From Baffinella frigidus (Eukaryota > Cryptophyceae > Cryptomonadales > Baffinellaceae): 21,015 nt of DNA. The translations under genes were made by a program, and so were the position numbers. Under the pieces are notes generated by a model, which had not been told where the DNA came from, did no database searches, and saw nothing but the letters and a program-made list of their open reading frames with translations. The stretch is from contig MU647100.1 of the NCBI GenBank assembly GCA_026770585.1, positions 82,437 to 103,451 on the forward strand, given 5' to 3'. Shown here one piece after another: positions 12,691 to 20,765 of this stretch; the stretch's first letter is position 1, and the number at the start of each line of letters is the position of its first letter.

Positions 12691-13808
12691 TTAAGATTCA
12701 GGATTTATGGTTGCAGGTTTAAGGTTTGGGGTTCCTGATTCCTGGTTTCGAGTTCAGAGTTTAAGGTTTAGGGTTCATTGGTTAGGGATTAGGGTTGAGG
12801 GTTGAGGGCTTGGTGTGAAAGGTTTAAGATTTAGGGTGTGGGGTTTAAGGTTTTGGGGTTTTGGTTTTTGGTTAATGGTTTATGGTTGAAGGATTGGGGT
12901 TTGGGGTTGAGGGTTTAGGGTTTAGGGGTTAGGGTTTTGGGTATATGGTTTAGGGTTCAGGGTTTGGGGTTCTGGGTTCAGGGTTGAGGTTTCAAGATTG
13001 ACGTTTCAAGTTCCATGGTGTGGCGTGCAGGGTTGTGGGTTGAGTTTGGTATTCATTTAGGGATTACGGTACACATTTAAGGATTTGGTGTTTACGGTCG
13101 AGTGTTTCGTGTTTAAGTAGTGTTTACTGTTTACTGTTTGAAGTTTAGTGTTAATGGTGGAGGGTTCAGGGTTCAGGGTTCAGGGACCTTACGGCCCTAA
13201 AGGTTTAGGGTTTGGGGTTTACGTTTCAGACTTCAGGCTTCAGGGTTAGGGTTTGGGTTTAGAGTTTAGGTAAAGGGTAAATAGTATAGGGTATAGGGTA
13301 TAGGGTTTGGGGTTTGGGGTTTGGGGATTAACGATTGAAGTTTAGGGTTTAGGGTCTGTGAATGAGGGTTTAGAGTTCAGGATTCAGACTATAAGGTTTC
13401 AGGTTTCAGGGTTCAGGGTTCAGGGTTCGGGGTTCAGGGTGCAGGGTTCAGGGTGCAGGGTTCAGGGTGCAGGGTTCAGGGTTGAGGGTTTAGGTTTAGG
13501 GGTTGAAGGTTCAGAGTGCAGGGTGTAGGTGTAAGGGTTTAGGGATGAGGGTTTAGGATTCAAGATTTGGTATTATGGCCTACGAGAACCCATCAGCCAG
13601 TCTCATACGTACCAGTTCTCTGTTGACATCTGAAACTGACTAGTTTGTGGGTTTGTTCTCCAGTTTATTGGTGCCATACGTTCGGAGTTCTCAACGAAGC
13701 ATTGTATCTGGGGACAGGACTAAATCCACCGTTATCAAAGGGAAATGGCCCATTTTTTATCCACAGTTTGATGCACTTTGAGACCTTCATTAGTCAACCC
13801 CCGAGAAT
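12690..13808 (-). repeat. Inverted duplication block B', right arm
   Basis: Reverse complement of 9155-10228. Bases 12690-13560 are the degenerate TTTAGGG array and 13561-13808 the unique part. About 80 bp of array extends past the left arm's B/A junction before meeting the truncated A copy. Confidence 0.9.
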
Positions 13809-13849
13809 CGTCACCTGTCCGACCGAGGCTCACACGCTTTCAGCCTGGC

Positions 13850-14900
13850 GGGAGGCTACGAAGCACGTCTTGCCCGGATATTTGGACATAACGCGAGCAA
13901 AATTGCTCACTTTTGGCGTGTTTCCTTAAAAACAATCCAATAATTGACTTGTGAATGTCTTTCAGGTCGTATCCTTTCCGATTGGTGAGGGGTCCCAAGC
14001 GGGTTATCTTGTGCAAGAACACGTTTACCTGCAAGGTGGCACTCAGGGGTCCCTATTGGAAAGTTGTAGCCCTCGAAATTCTCAGAAACTTTGCCATTGG
14101 AACCCCTGCTTGCATGGTTTCAATTTCTCCCAACATGGCCAAACGACACGCCCTTGTACGTTCTGGGGTCCCGAGGTGGGCCCGTCGGGACCACCGTGGG
14201 ACGCTCTGGGCTGTAACTCTTGACTCAGATAGGGCGTCAAGAGGCCTGGAAACAAACCCACCGATTTAGTCAACGTTCCACGAACACGGCAAGTTTTCGG
14301 CATCTTCCTGTGCTCCGCTCGAGATATTTCTGCGAGAGAGTTTGGAGAGGGCGTGATGAGGAATCCAGAACCGCCGAGAAAAGTGAAACCTGCCCAGGGG
14401 TTCCAAAGTTAGAGGACACATGTTTTTGGGATGTTCAGATTCCTGTAGGAATGGCTCAAAGGGCGTGGGCATCCTCAGGCGGGCCTGAGTAAAAAAACAA
14501 GGCTCATAATCGCGACGGTTATCGCGGGAAGGAAGGAGGATCAGACGGACCTTTATTTCTTCCTGCGGGACATACGGCAACTTGTCAGCGAAGTCTTGTG
14601 CGACCATTTGGAGCGCGTCGTGGGGTGGAGGAAGAAGCTCCCTGGGACCCGCTGGAGTTCCGACATCCCAGCACTCTGCAACCTCGAGTCCCTCAGTCGC
14701 AAGCCGCCGTGGAATGGGCCAGTAGCTCCTGCCGTGCACTCCCACCCATCGGCGATCCTCCTGAGCCACTCTACGCGACCTGCCAGCCAGCAGGCCACGT
14801 GCTTTCGCCCCTGGCATCCCCTGCTATGCCGGGGATGCCGCACCCTCCCCTGGATCCATTGGAGGAGGCCTCGGAGCATTCTAGTAGCAATACCTTTCCC
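13850..14900 (-). repeat. Inverted duplication block A', right arm
   Basis: Near-identical reverse complement of 10234-11302. Its right end (14900) leads directly into the 5' region of the TIG gene, and the open frame of that gene's first exon extends back into it. Order on the minus strand is A-B-(A), against B-A on the left, so the arms are not a simple mirror image. Confidence 0.9.
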
Positions 14901-14996
14901 GGTCCGACCCGCAGTGTGACACGCTGCCGGCCGGACGTCCCCTCCTCCGCCGCCCTCTGTGAAGCACCCCCAGCTTCTGGAGGGCCATCGGATCCT

Positions 14997-15800
14997 ATGG
15001 GCCCTCCACACCCAGCACGCTCTGGACAGGTCCTCTGCGTGCTTCTCGCATTGCTCTTGCCCGTTGCTCTTTCTAGTGCGATTTCCCCAGCCGGTGCCCT
15101 GCTCTCCGCAGGGTCCTACCACGGCGGCTCAGCCGCTCTGCCCTCCTCCCCCCACGCCTCTCTCTGGAAGATGGGTGCAGCAGCAAGCTGCGCCATCGCC
15201 ATTAGCATTCTCCTCGCCACTTCCCCCTCCTCCCCTCTCCGCACCTGCGGCGCCATCTGCGCGCCCGCACTTGGCGCCCTCGCTGCCGCCCTCTCCTTCC
15301 CCGCACTATCCCCCGCTCTGCTCCTGCCAATCCTGCCGCTCCTCCTCCTGGCACTCTCGCTGTTTCTCCGCCCCCACCCCCCCCCTCCCCGCGCCCCCGC
15401 ACACCACGGGGGCGCCCCTTCCCCGACGTCCCCGCACCCCCACCCCCACGCACGACGGGCCCTCTCCTCTCCCGCGGCGCTTCGACCTCTCGGACGGACG
15501 CCCAGACTCTCTCTACTCACGTCTCTTTTTCGCCTCGCCGACTTCCTGCGGCGCGGCGTGTCATTCCTGCGGCGCGACTTATCTCTACAGCGCCCCGGGA
15601 TCGCCGCGCGCAGCGCCCGCACCCGCTGGCTCGCCGCCACGCTCATCTTCCTTCCCCACCTCTCCGTCTGCGGTTCCGCGCAGCAGCTGCAGGTGCCGCT
15701 GCTCCGGGTGTTCGCGATCGATCCCGCGGCGGGCCCGTCGAGTGGCGGGACGGCCGTGACCGTGCGCGGCGCCGGGTTCGTGGGGGGCTTCACGGCCGCG
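14997..15800 (+). CDS. TIG gene exon 1 (start uncertain; first TIG domain begins)
   Basis: The frame is open from 14598 to the donor GCG|gtaaat at 15800. The supported part is about 15591-15800: a signal-peptide-like stretch, then VPLLRVFAIDPAAG and PSSGGTAVTVRGAGFVGGF. The stretch 15040-15580 is pyrimidine-rich and gives low-complexity Leu/Pro/His/Ala translation, so part of it may be UTR or intron. Confidence 0.6.
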
Positions 15801-18800
15801 GTAAATCATGAACCCTGAACCCTAACCCCTAGCTCCTAACCCCTAACCCCTAAACCCTAAACCTCAAACCCTAAACCCTAAACCCTAAACCCTAAAACCA
15901 ACATCTTAAACCCTAAACCCTAAACCCTAAACCCTAAACCTTAAACCCTAAACTTCAAACCCTAAACCCTAAACCCTAAACTCTACATCCTAAACCCTGA
16001 AACCTACATCCTGAACCCTACATGCTAAACCCTAAACCCGAAAACCTAAAGCAGGCCGCACACACCATGTGCCAGTTCGGCGACCTCCCCTTGCACCGCC
16101 CGGTGCTCCCTGAACCCCAAACCCTCAACCCTCAACCCTAAACTCTAAACCCTCAACCCTCAACCCTAAACCCCGAACCCTTAACCCTAAACCCTAAACC
16201 CCAAACCCCAAAGCAGGTGCTCCTCACGGCGACGCGCCTCGTATGCGTCAGCCCACCCTCGGGAAACGCGAACCCCGAGAGCGTTTCCGTGCGGGTCACC
16301 CGCGACGGGGGGTATACGTTCTGCCCGGATGAATCGCGGTTTCTGTATACGGTTCCGGAGACGGTTGGTGCCGCGGATCCGTCGGAGGGGAAGGAGGAGG
16401 GGGGGACGGTGGTGCGGCTGCTCGGGACGGGGTTCAAGCCGTCGGTGCACCTTTCGTGCAAGTTCGGGAGCGTGCTTGTCTCCGCGAACGTGGTAAACCC
16501 TAGCCCCTAATCCCTAATCCCTCAACCCTAATCCCTCAACCCTCAACCCTCAACCCTAAACCCTGACCCCTAATCCCTAAACCCTGAACCCTAAACCCTA
16601 ACCCCTCACCCCTAAACACTAAACCCTAAAACATAAACCCTAAACCCTAATCCCTAACCTCGAAACCCAAACCCTCACCCCCAAACCCTCAGGTGTCGGA
16701 CGTGGCGGTGGAGTGTCTCGCGCCGCCGATGCCCGCAGGGACGGAGGTGCAGGTGCGGATCCTACCACTCGAGAATGCTGGAAGAGCCTCTTTACATGTG
16801 GGGTTGTAAATATTTGTACCAGGATAGGGTGTTCCACCCTCGCGCCTGGACTAATTTTGGCTAGTTACGTGACCAATCAACGAAACTTACTACACAATTA
16901 CCCACTTTTAAAAGCACATCGGTTGTAAATAGGGCCCTCTGGCATTCTGGTGTCGGACGTGGCGGTAGAGTGTCTCGCACCGCCGATGCCCGCGGGGACG
17001 GAGGTGCAGGTGCGCGTCCTAGGGCCCCTCACTGTAGCTATGCCTGAGTTTTATTCTGGCTCGTCCTGAAGACTTTCTATTCGCCCTTGTATACTAGATT
17101 TCTTCTCTAAATGCTCCAATGGACGAGCCATAATAAAACTCGGGCAGAGCTAGTAACTACCCCCCCCCCCATCTGGGGCGACCAGATTCCCAAAGCATGC
17201 CCTCCCCCACCCTGTGTAAGTCCCGCAGTTCTTCCAAAAGTGCAGCTGAAAGTGCTGAGAGGTACTTTCATATCGGAAGGTAACTGAATCAGTTCTTTTT
17301 CATTAGGAGGATGAACAGGAGAAATTAGTTAGGGCATAGTAAATTTAATTAGGCCTCCTAGTTGAATGAAAACGCTACTTAGGGAAGTGATTCAGTTATC
17401 TTTCGAGATGAAATTTGAGAGGTGATTTGTGCAGGTGCGAGTGGCAAACAACGGCGCGGACTTCTCAACATCCTACGCGGTTTTCTCGTACAAAGCCGCG
17501 TGGAATGTCGCACGGCTCCGCCCGAGCAGCTGCCCGCGCGCTGGAGGCTCTTTGATCACTGTCTCGGGCACGGGTTTCGTTGATTCGTCGTCCCTCTCGT
17601 GCCGCTTCGGCCGCCAGGCAACCCCCCCCCCCCAGGGAAGCCGAGACCCCCGTGACTCTGACTCTTGACTTCTCCAAGAGTTCCCTAGTTCAAAGTTTGT
17701 ATTGTTGAGATACTGCTCAGGAAAAAAACCTGTCCTGTTGAGTGAACACGGGTAGATGGGACTCGCGGGAAGCGCGGCGTTGCTGTGTTTCCTCGATTCA
17801 CAGACACTTGTTGTACACCGCTGGGAGGTTCTGAGAATATAGTTTGATGGAGGCATTTCGAGAATTTGGATAAAAAACTCCTCGAGTTTTGTGTGCCCCA
17901 CTGATGATGGTTTCGACCTCTATACTATGGCAAACTGTGAGCACAATTTGTACTGGGAACCGTTCACTTTTGGAGAGAATGCGGGAAATAAAAGACTTTA
18001 ACTTTAGATGGCTGCACCAAAGGAGTGCGCGGTTACCTGGATAAGACGTTAAGCACTCCCGCGTAGTGGTGCTTTTCACTGGAAGCAGGAAGAGTAAACG
18101 GTGCTTTGCACACGAAGCGAGTAAACGTTGCTTTCTGCACGAAGCGAGTCAACGGTGCTTTCCATTCAAAGTGAGTCAACGGCGCTTTTCACTCTGGTAG
18201 GACAAGCTCTCGGCAGGCTTTGTCAGCAGCACTTCTGTGACGGGAAAAATGACGATTCCATGCGCACATAGCAACCCCTGACGCTCACCGCGACCCGAAA
18301 AATGGGAAGTCGCTGCCCGGTGTGGGGCTCTTGGTTGCGCTCTTGCTTAAGTAACCGGTGATTGCTGAGCAAACGATGGTTTCCACTCTTGCAGGAAGAG
18401 CTCCCGGCGGGCTTTGTGAGCAGCACGGCGGTGACGTGTGTCGCGCCTCTCCTCGTCCCGGGCCGTATTGCCCTCGAGGTTCGTCCCCTGTCCCCTATTC
18501 TCGTTGATGCCTCTCACGCCTTCTCCTTGATGCCTTTCAAGCCTTCTCCTCTATCACTTTCAAGCCTACAGACGCTCCTTGTCCCGGGGCGTGTTCCTCT
18601 CGAGGCGCGAGTCATACCCCTTCCTCTCTTTCATGACGCTCAAGACTGTTCGTGCTCTGTCCCTGCTTCTCTTTTATTACTCTCAAGCCTGGAGATGCGC
18701 GATCAAAAAGTCTGTGCACCTTAAGACAGACCTCCTCGGTACAGCCTCTCCTCGCCCCGGGGGGCATAGCGCTCGAGGTTTGTACCCTGTCCCACAGCAA

Positions 18801-20765
18801 GGGTTGTGGGATTCATTGTGGCAGTGTCAGCATCAGGAAGGTGCTCTCTCTTCCTCTTCCTCTTTCTCCTTTTCTCTCTCTCCCTCTCTCTCCCAGCCTG
18901 CCCCCCCACCCCCCCCTCCTCCCCCCTCTCTCCCTCGCTCTCTCTCGGGAGGGATATAGACGAGGGAGCATATTTCGCCGCACCTACCCCCCCCCCCCCT
19001 CACCAGGTGAGCAACAACGGAATCGACTACTCAGCGAGCAACATCATCCTCGACGTCCGGCCCGCTTCGGTGATGGAGCGTATCTTTCCAGCGGTGGGAT
19101 CGGAAACTGGCGCGACACCCCTCCAGGTCAGACACACGGATTTCTAGCGCTGCCTGAGTATATGTGATGTCCTCAAAACGAGGAGACCGGAAGTTGATCC
19201 CCTTTGTTTGTGTCACACATCCCTCAACCTTTGGTGCGAACACGATCAGTCAACCGGACTGAGCCAGATGTGTCTTGATTGAACCGATGGCGGCGAAACT
19301 TGAGCAACCGGTGTGGTCCACACCGGTTGCAGTGCACCCCTGACCGCGAGGTTTCCTTGCTCCGGCGTGTGTGTGCTTTGGTTGAGCTCTCGTGTTTTGG
19401 GTGGAGTGCTGAGCAGTTGTCAGGACTCTGACGTCTTTATCCGGGAACATGTTTAATTTAAATGAAAATGGCCTATCAAACCGGGTTCTGGTCCTAATTA
19501 GATTTACTTAGGGCCCTAATTAACCTTCGTCCAACTCCTATGAACAAATAGGGATCCATTTTCTTTTAAATTAAACATGTCCCCGGATAAGTCTTGGACC
19601 ACAGACTCCTCCCTATCGCAACCCACAGTACTCAACACCTCATGCTACCCCCCCCCCCGAAATCGAATAATGTCCTCATGAGTCATATCCGCAGATCCTG
19701 GGCCTAAACTCTAAACCCTAACCGAAGCTCTAAACCCTAAACCCTAAACCCTAAACCCTAAACCCTAAACCCTAAACCCTGAACCCTGAACCCTGAACTC
19801 TAGACCCTAGACCCTAGACCCTTGACCCTACACCCTGAACCCTAAACCTTAAACCCTAAACCCTAAACCCTAAACCGCAGATCCTGGGCTCCGGGTTCTA
19901 CGAATCGAGCGAGACGATCTGGTGCCGCTTCGGAGAAGCCCTCAACACCTCCGGCACGCTCCCTAAACCCTCAACTCTACACCCCAAACCCTACACCCTA
20001 CACCCTAAACCTTAAACCCTACACCCCAAACCCTAAAACCAACACCCTACACCCTAAATCCTAAACCCCAAACCCTCAACATAACACCCTAAACCCTAAA
20101 CCCTAAACCCTAAAACCTGAAACCTAAACCCTGCACCCTAAACCCTAAACCCCTAAACCCCAAACCCCAAACCCCAAACCCTAAACCCTCGACTCTAAAC
20201 CCTCAACCATCAACCCTCAACCCCAAACCCTCAACCAGGGATTCTCGTGACCGACTCACACATCCGGTGCGCCACGCCGCCCTTCTTCGGACAGCGAAGA
20301 GTGCCCGTGGACATTGCATTCAATGGCGCGGACTTCTCGGAGTCGCGGCTGGTGTTTCGATACTTGCCATCGGCGCGAGCCGCACGCGTCAGCCCCACCA
20401 GTGGCCCGCAGGCAAGCGCCCGCTCGTGCGGCCACCTTGACCCGTGCAGACTGCTTACCTCGACCGCTGCAGGCAGCTTTCTTTTCACGCCTCCCCCTGC
20501 TCTGGATCTGAGGCGACGGTACCAGGCTGGACGCTATCTGGAGCCACGTGTATGCTCTCCACACATAGACCTAACGGAAGGTTGCTGACCGGTGCGGGGC
20601 GCTCGGTGGTCGCAACCGAGAGATCCCTACCGGAGCCTACAGGACTCAACACCGGACGCTGAACAACCCCGGAATGCAGTTCGGCGGGACGTCGGTCGCG
20701 GTATTCGGAACGTTCTTCACGGAGAGCGCCGACTCCTCTTGCAGAATCTCGGACAGCGTTTCCAG
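14997..20765 (+). CDS. Multi-IPT/TIG-domain protein, probably secreted or cell surface; ten exons, 3' end outside window
   Basis: Ten exons join in frame into about 635 codons. From ~15693 on, at least five tandem IPT/TIG (immunoglobulin-like, plexin/transcription factor type) domains follow one another, each with the GGT-V-V-G-GF signature, a C-x-FG motif, a second conserved Cys before a Pro-rich turn, and a closing V-V-NNG-DFS-S---F-Y strand. Examples: SSGGTAVTVRGAGFV, CKFGSV, VECLAPPMPAG, VANNGADFSTS, CRFGRQ, VTCVAPLLVPG. Hydrophobic WLAATLIFLPHLSVC followed by GSAQQ just before the first domain looks like a signal peptide. Known: such domains occur in plexins, Met and many algal surface proteins; no specific function can be given. 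The start is uncertain: 14997 is the first in-frame ATG outside repeat A', but 15171 or an upstream exon spliced to 15591 (acceptor ctctacag) are alternatives. Confidence 0.85.
15801..16054 (+). repeat. TIG intron 1, almost entirely CCCTAAA repeats
   Basis: About thirty perfect or near-perfect CCCTAAA units fill the intron between gtaaat and aaagcag. The intron is bracketed by ggccgc on both sides (exon 1 end and exon 2 start). Confidence 0.93.
16055..16102 (+). CDS. TIG gene exon 2
   Basis: 48 nt, 16 codons, AAHTMCQFGDLPLHRP, carrying the C-x-FG motif of TIG domain 1. Acceptor aaagcag, donor gtgctc, phase 0 on both sides. Confidence 0.85.
16103..16216 (+). repeat. TIG intron 2, CCCTAAA/CCCTCAA repeats
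   Basis: 114-bp intron made almost only of ccctaaa, ccctcaa and ccccaaa units. Its first bases gtgctcc are identical to the first bases of the next exon (GTGCTCC), so it is flanked by a 7-bp direct repeat. Confidence 0.93.
16217..16492 (+). CDS. TIG gene exon 3
   Basis: 276 nt, 92 codons. Completes domain 1 (TRLVCVSPPSG ... VSVRVTRDGGYTFCPDESRF) and starts domain 2 (EEGGTVVRLLGTGFKPS, LSCKFGSVLVSANV). Acceptor aaagcag, donor GTG|gtaaac. Confidence 0.9.
16493..16692 (+). repeat. TIG intron 3, degenerate CCCTAAA array
   Basis: 200-bp intron of ccctaat, ccctcaa and ccctaaa units ending ccctcag at the acceptor. Confidence 0.93.
16693..16752 (+). CDS. TIG gene exon 4
   Basis: 60 nt, VSDVAVECLAPPMPAGTEVQ, the second Cys and Pro turn of domain 2. 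Acceptor ccctcag, donor CAG|gtgcgg. A complete 60-nt duplicate lies at 16950-17009. Confidence 0.88.
16753..16949. mobile_element. Possible inverted-repeat insertion between exon 4 and its duplicate
   Basis: Weak terminal inverted similarity (gagaatgctgg near 16771 against ccagaatgcc reading back from 16950) and a repeated ggttgtaaata. AT-rich compared with the exons. It sits exactly between the exon 4 copies, and its right end replaces the acceptor AG of copy 4b. Confidence 0.4.
16950..17009 (+). pseudogene. Duplicate of TIG exon 4 without acceptor
   Basis: 58 of 60 bases match exon 4, and both changes (GTG to GTA, GCG to GCA type) are silent apart from one similar third-position change. 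The donor is kept (CAG|gtgcgc), but the base before it is ctg instead of cag, so there is no acceptor AG. It is probably skipped. If included it would add 20 residues in frame. Confidence 0.8.
17036..17151. mobile_element. MITE-like element in TIG intron 4
   Basis: 30-bp terminal inverted repeats (17037-17066, 17121-17150) match at 27 of 30 positions: gctatgcctgag / gctctgcccgag then ttttatt and ggctcgtcc. Flanked by tag. Its terminus resembles the element at 6063-6214 (ctctgtccga). Confidence 0.82.
17266..17416. mobile_element. MITE-like element just upstream of exon 5
   Basis: Arms around taactgaatca (left 17281) and tgattcagtta (right 17388-17400), with tttcat and aggagg matching on both arms. 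The right end is about 18 bases from the exon 5 acceptor, so the element likely supplies the branch-site region. A fragment of the same family lies at 1235-1262. Confidence 0.65.
17435..17617 (+). CDS. TIG gene exon 5
   Basis: 183 nt, 61 codons, acceptor ttgtgcag. Finishes domain 2 (VRVANNGADFSTSYAVFSYK) and starts domain 3 (CPRAGGSLITVSGTGFVDS, LSCRFGRQ). The donor is inferred to be GC type (CAG|gcaacc) because exon 6 continues domain 3 in phase 0 and no suitable GT is near. Confidence 0.85.
17618..18067. other. TIG intron 5, first part
   Basis: A 13-base C run at about 17620-17633, then unique-looking sequence without recognised features. Confidence 0.5.
18068..18197 (+). repeat. ~28-bp minisatellite in TIG intron 5
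   Basis: Four to five units of the type cacgaagcgagt, caacggtgctttc. The first unit contains gcaggaagag, the same ten bases as the exon 6 acceptor and first codons, suggesting an origin from that splice junction. Confidence 0.75.
18201..18240 (+). repeat. Copy of exon 6 5' edge with acceptor in intron 5
   Basis: 32 of 40 bases match 18395-18434. It is preceded by gtag and reads DKLSAGFVSSTSVTG in frame, against EELPAGFVSSTAVTC in the exon. Located upstream of the real exon. Confidence 0.8.
18395..18478 (+). CDS. TIG gene exon 6
   Basis: 84 nt, 28 codons, acceptor cttgcag, donor GAG|gttcgt. Encodes EELPAGFVSSTAVTCVAP and LLVPGRIALE, the second half of domain 3. Confidence 0.88.
18479..18777 (+). 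repeat. Tandem copies of exon 6 3' edge with donors in intron 6
   Basis: 18574-18604 (LLVPGRVPLE then gcgcga) and 18744-18777 (LLAPGGIALE then gtttgt) repeat the last ten codons and donor of exon 6. The first copy is in frame with exon 6 through an open stretch to 18724, so an alternative donor at 18604 would add 42 residues without a stop. Between them are ~25-bp units ttgatgcctttcaagccttc. Confidence 0.8.
18778..19006 (+). other. Pyrimidine-rich end of TIG intron 6
   Basis: Long CT-rich tract (ctcttcctctttctcc and similar, 18840-18945) with C runs, ending caccccc...tcaccag at the exon 7 acceptor. Simple sequence only. Confidence 0.7.
19007..19126 (+). CDS. TIG gene exon 7
   Basis: 120 nt, 40 codons, acceptor tcaccag, donor CAG|gtcaga. 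Ends domain 3 (VSNNGIDYSASNIILDV) and begins domain 4 (RIFPAVGSETGATPLQ). The phase-0 intron before V-x-NNG is at the same place as in domain 2. Confidence 0.88.
19127..19432. other. TIG intron 7, first part
   Basis: Unique-looking sequence with a small palindrome, accggtgtgg tccacaccggt (about 19308-19329). Nothing else recognised. Confidence 0.5.
19433..19592 (+). mobile_element. MITE-like element in TIG intron 7
   Basis: Terminal inverted repeats of about 35 bp: tttatccgggaacatg, tttaatttaaatgaaaatgg at the left and the near-complement at 19557-19592. The interior matches 12205-12350. This is the better preserved of the two copies. Confidence 0.85.
19689..19703 (+). repeat. Copy of exon 8 5' edge and acceptor in intron 7
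   Basis: ccgcagatcctgggc is identical to 19875-19889, the exon 8 acceptor and first three codons. It is followed by the telomere-like array that separates it from the real exon. Confidence 0.75.
19704..19880 (+). repeat. CCCTAAA array ending at the exon 8 acceptor
   Basis: About twenty units of ccctaaa, ccctgaa and ccctaga up to aaaccgcag. With the edge copy at 19689 it looks as if the array lies between two copies of the acceptor. Confidence 0.93.
19881..19953 (+). CDS. TIG gene exon 8
   Basis: 73 nt, ILGSGFYESSETIWCRFG, EALNTS plus one base. Domain 4 signature GSGF and CRFG. No GT follows; the phase and protein fit a GC donor, TCCG|gcacgc, which completes Gly with exon 9. This is the least certain of the GC donors. 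Confidence 0.75.
19954..20238 (+). repeat. TIG intron 8, degenerate CCCTAAA array
   Basis: Whole intron of ccctaaa, ccctaca, ccccaaa and ccctcaa units ending tcaaccag. Confidence 0.93.
20239..20411 (+). CDS. TIG gene exon 9
   Basis: 173 nt. Encodes ILVTDSHIRCATPPFFG, QRRVPVDIAFNGADFSESR, LVFRY (end of domain 4) and ARVSPTSGPQ (start of domain 5). GC donor with strong consensus, CAG|gcaagc. Confidence 0.86.
20412..20679. other. TIG intron 9
   Basis: 268-bp intron with no telomere-like repeats and no recognised feature. Confidence 0.5.
20680..20765 (+). CDS. TIG gene exon 10 (last one visible)
   Basis: 86 nt after acceptor aatgcag. Encodes FGGTSVAVFGTFFTES, ADSSCRISDSVS, the GGT-V-V-G-FF and Cys part of domain 5, and ends AG|gtatcc in phase 2. 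The gene continues beyond the right edge. Confidence 0.82.

Noticed and set aside
13645-14492. Plus-strand frames in block A'/B'
   Set aside because: Same frames appear on minus in the left arm purely because of the duplication; no independent coding support.
14598-14996. Upstream in-frame start of TIG exon 1 within repeat A'
   Set aside because: The stretch is duplicated intergenic repeat, so the open frame is probably fortuitous. It cannot be fully excluded.
15116-15793. 225-codon minus-strand frame opposite TIG exon 1
   Set aside because: Arg/Gly/Ala-rich shadow of a GC-rich plus-strand exon; no homology and a conflict with the TIG frame.
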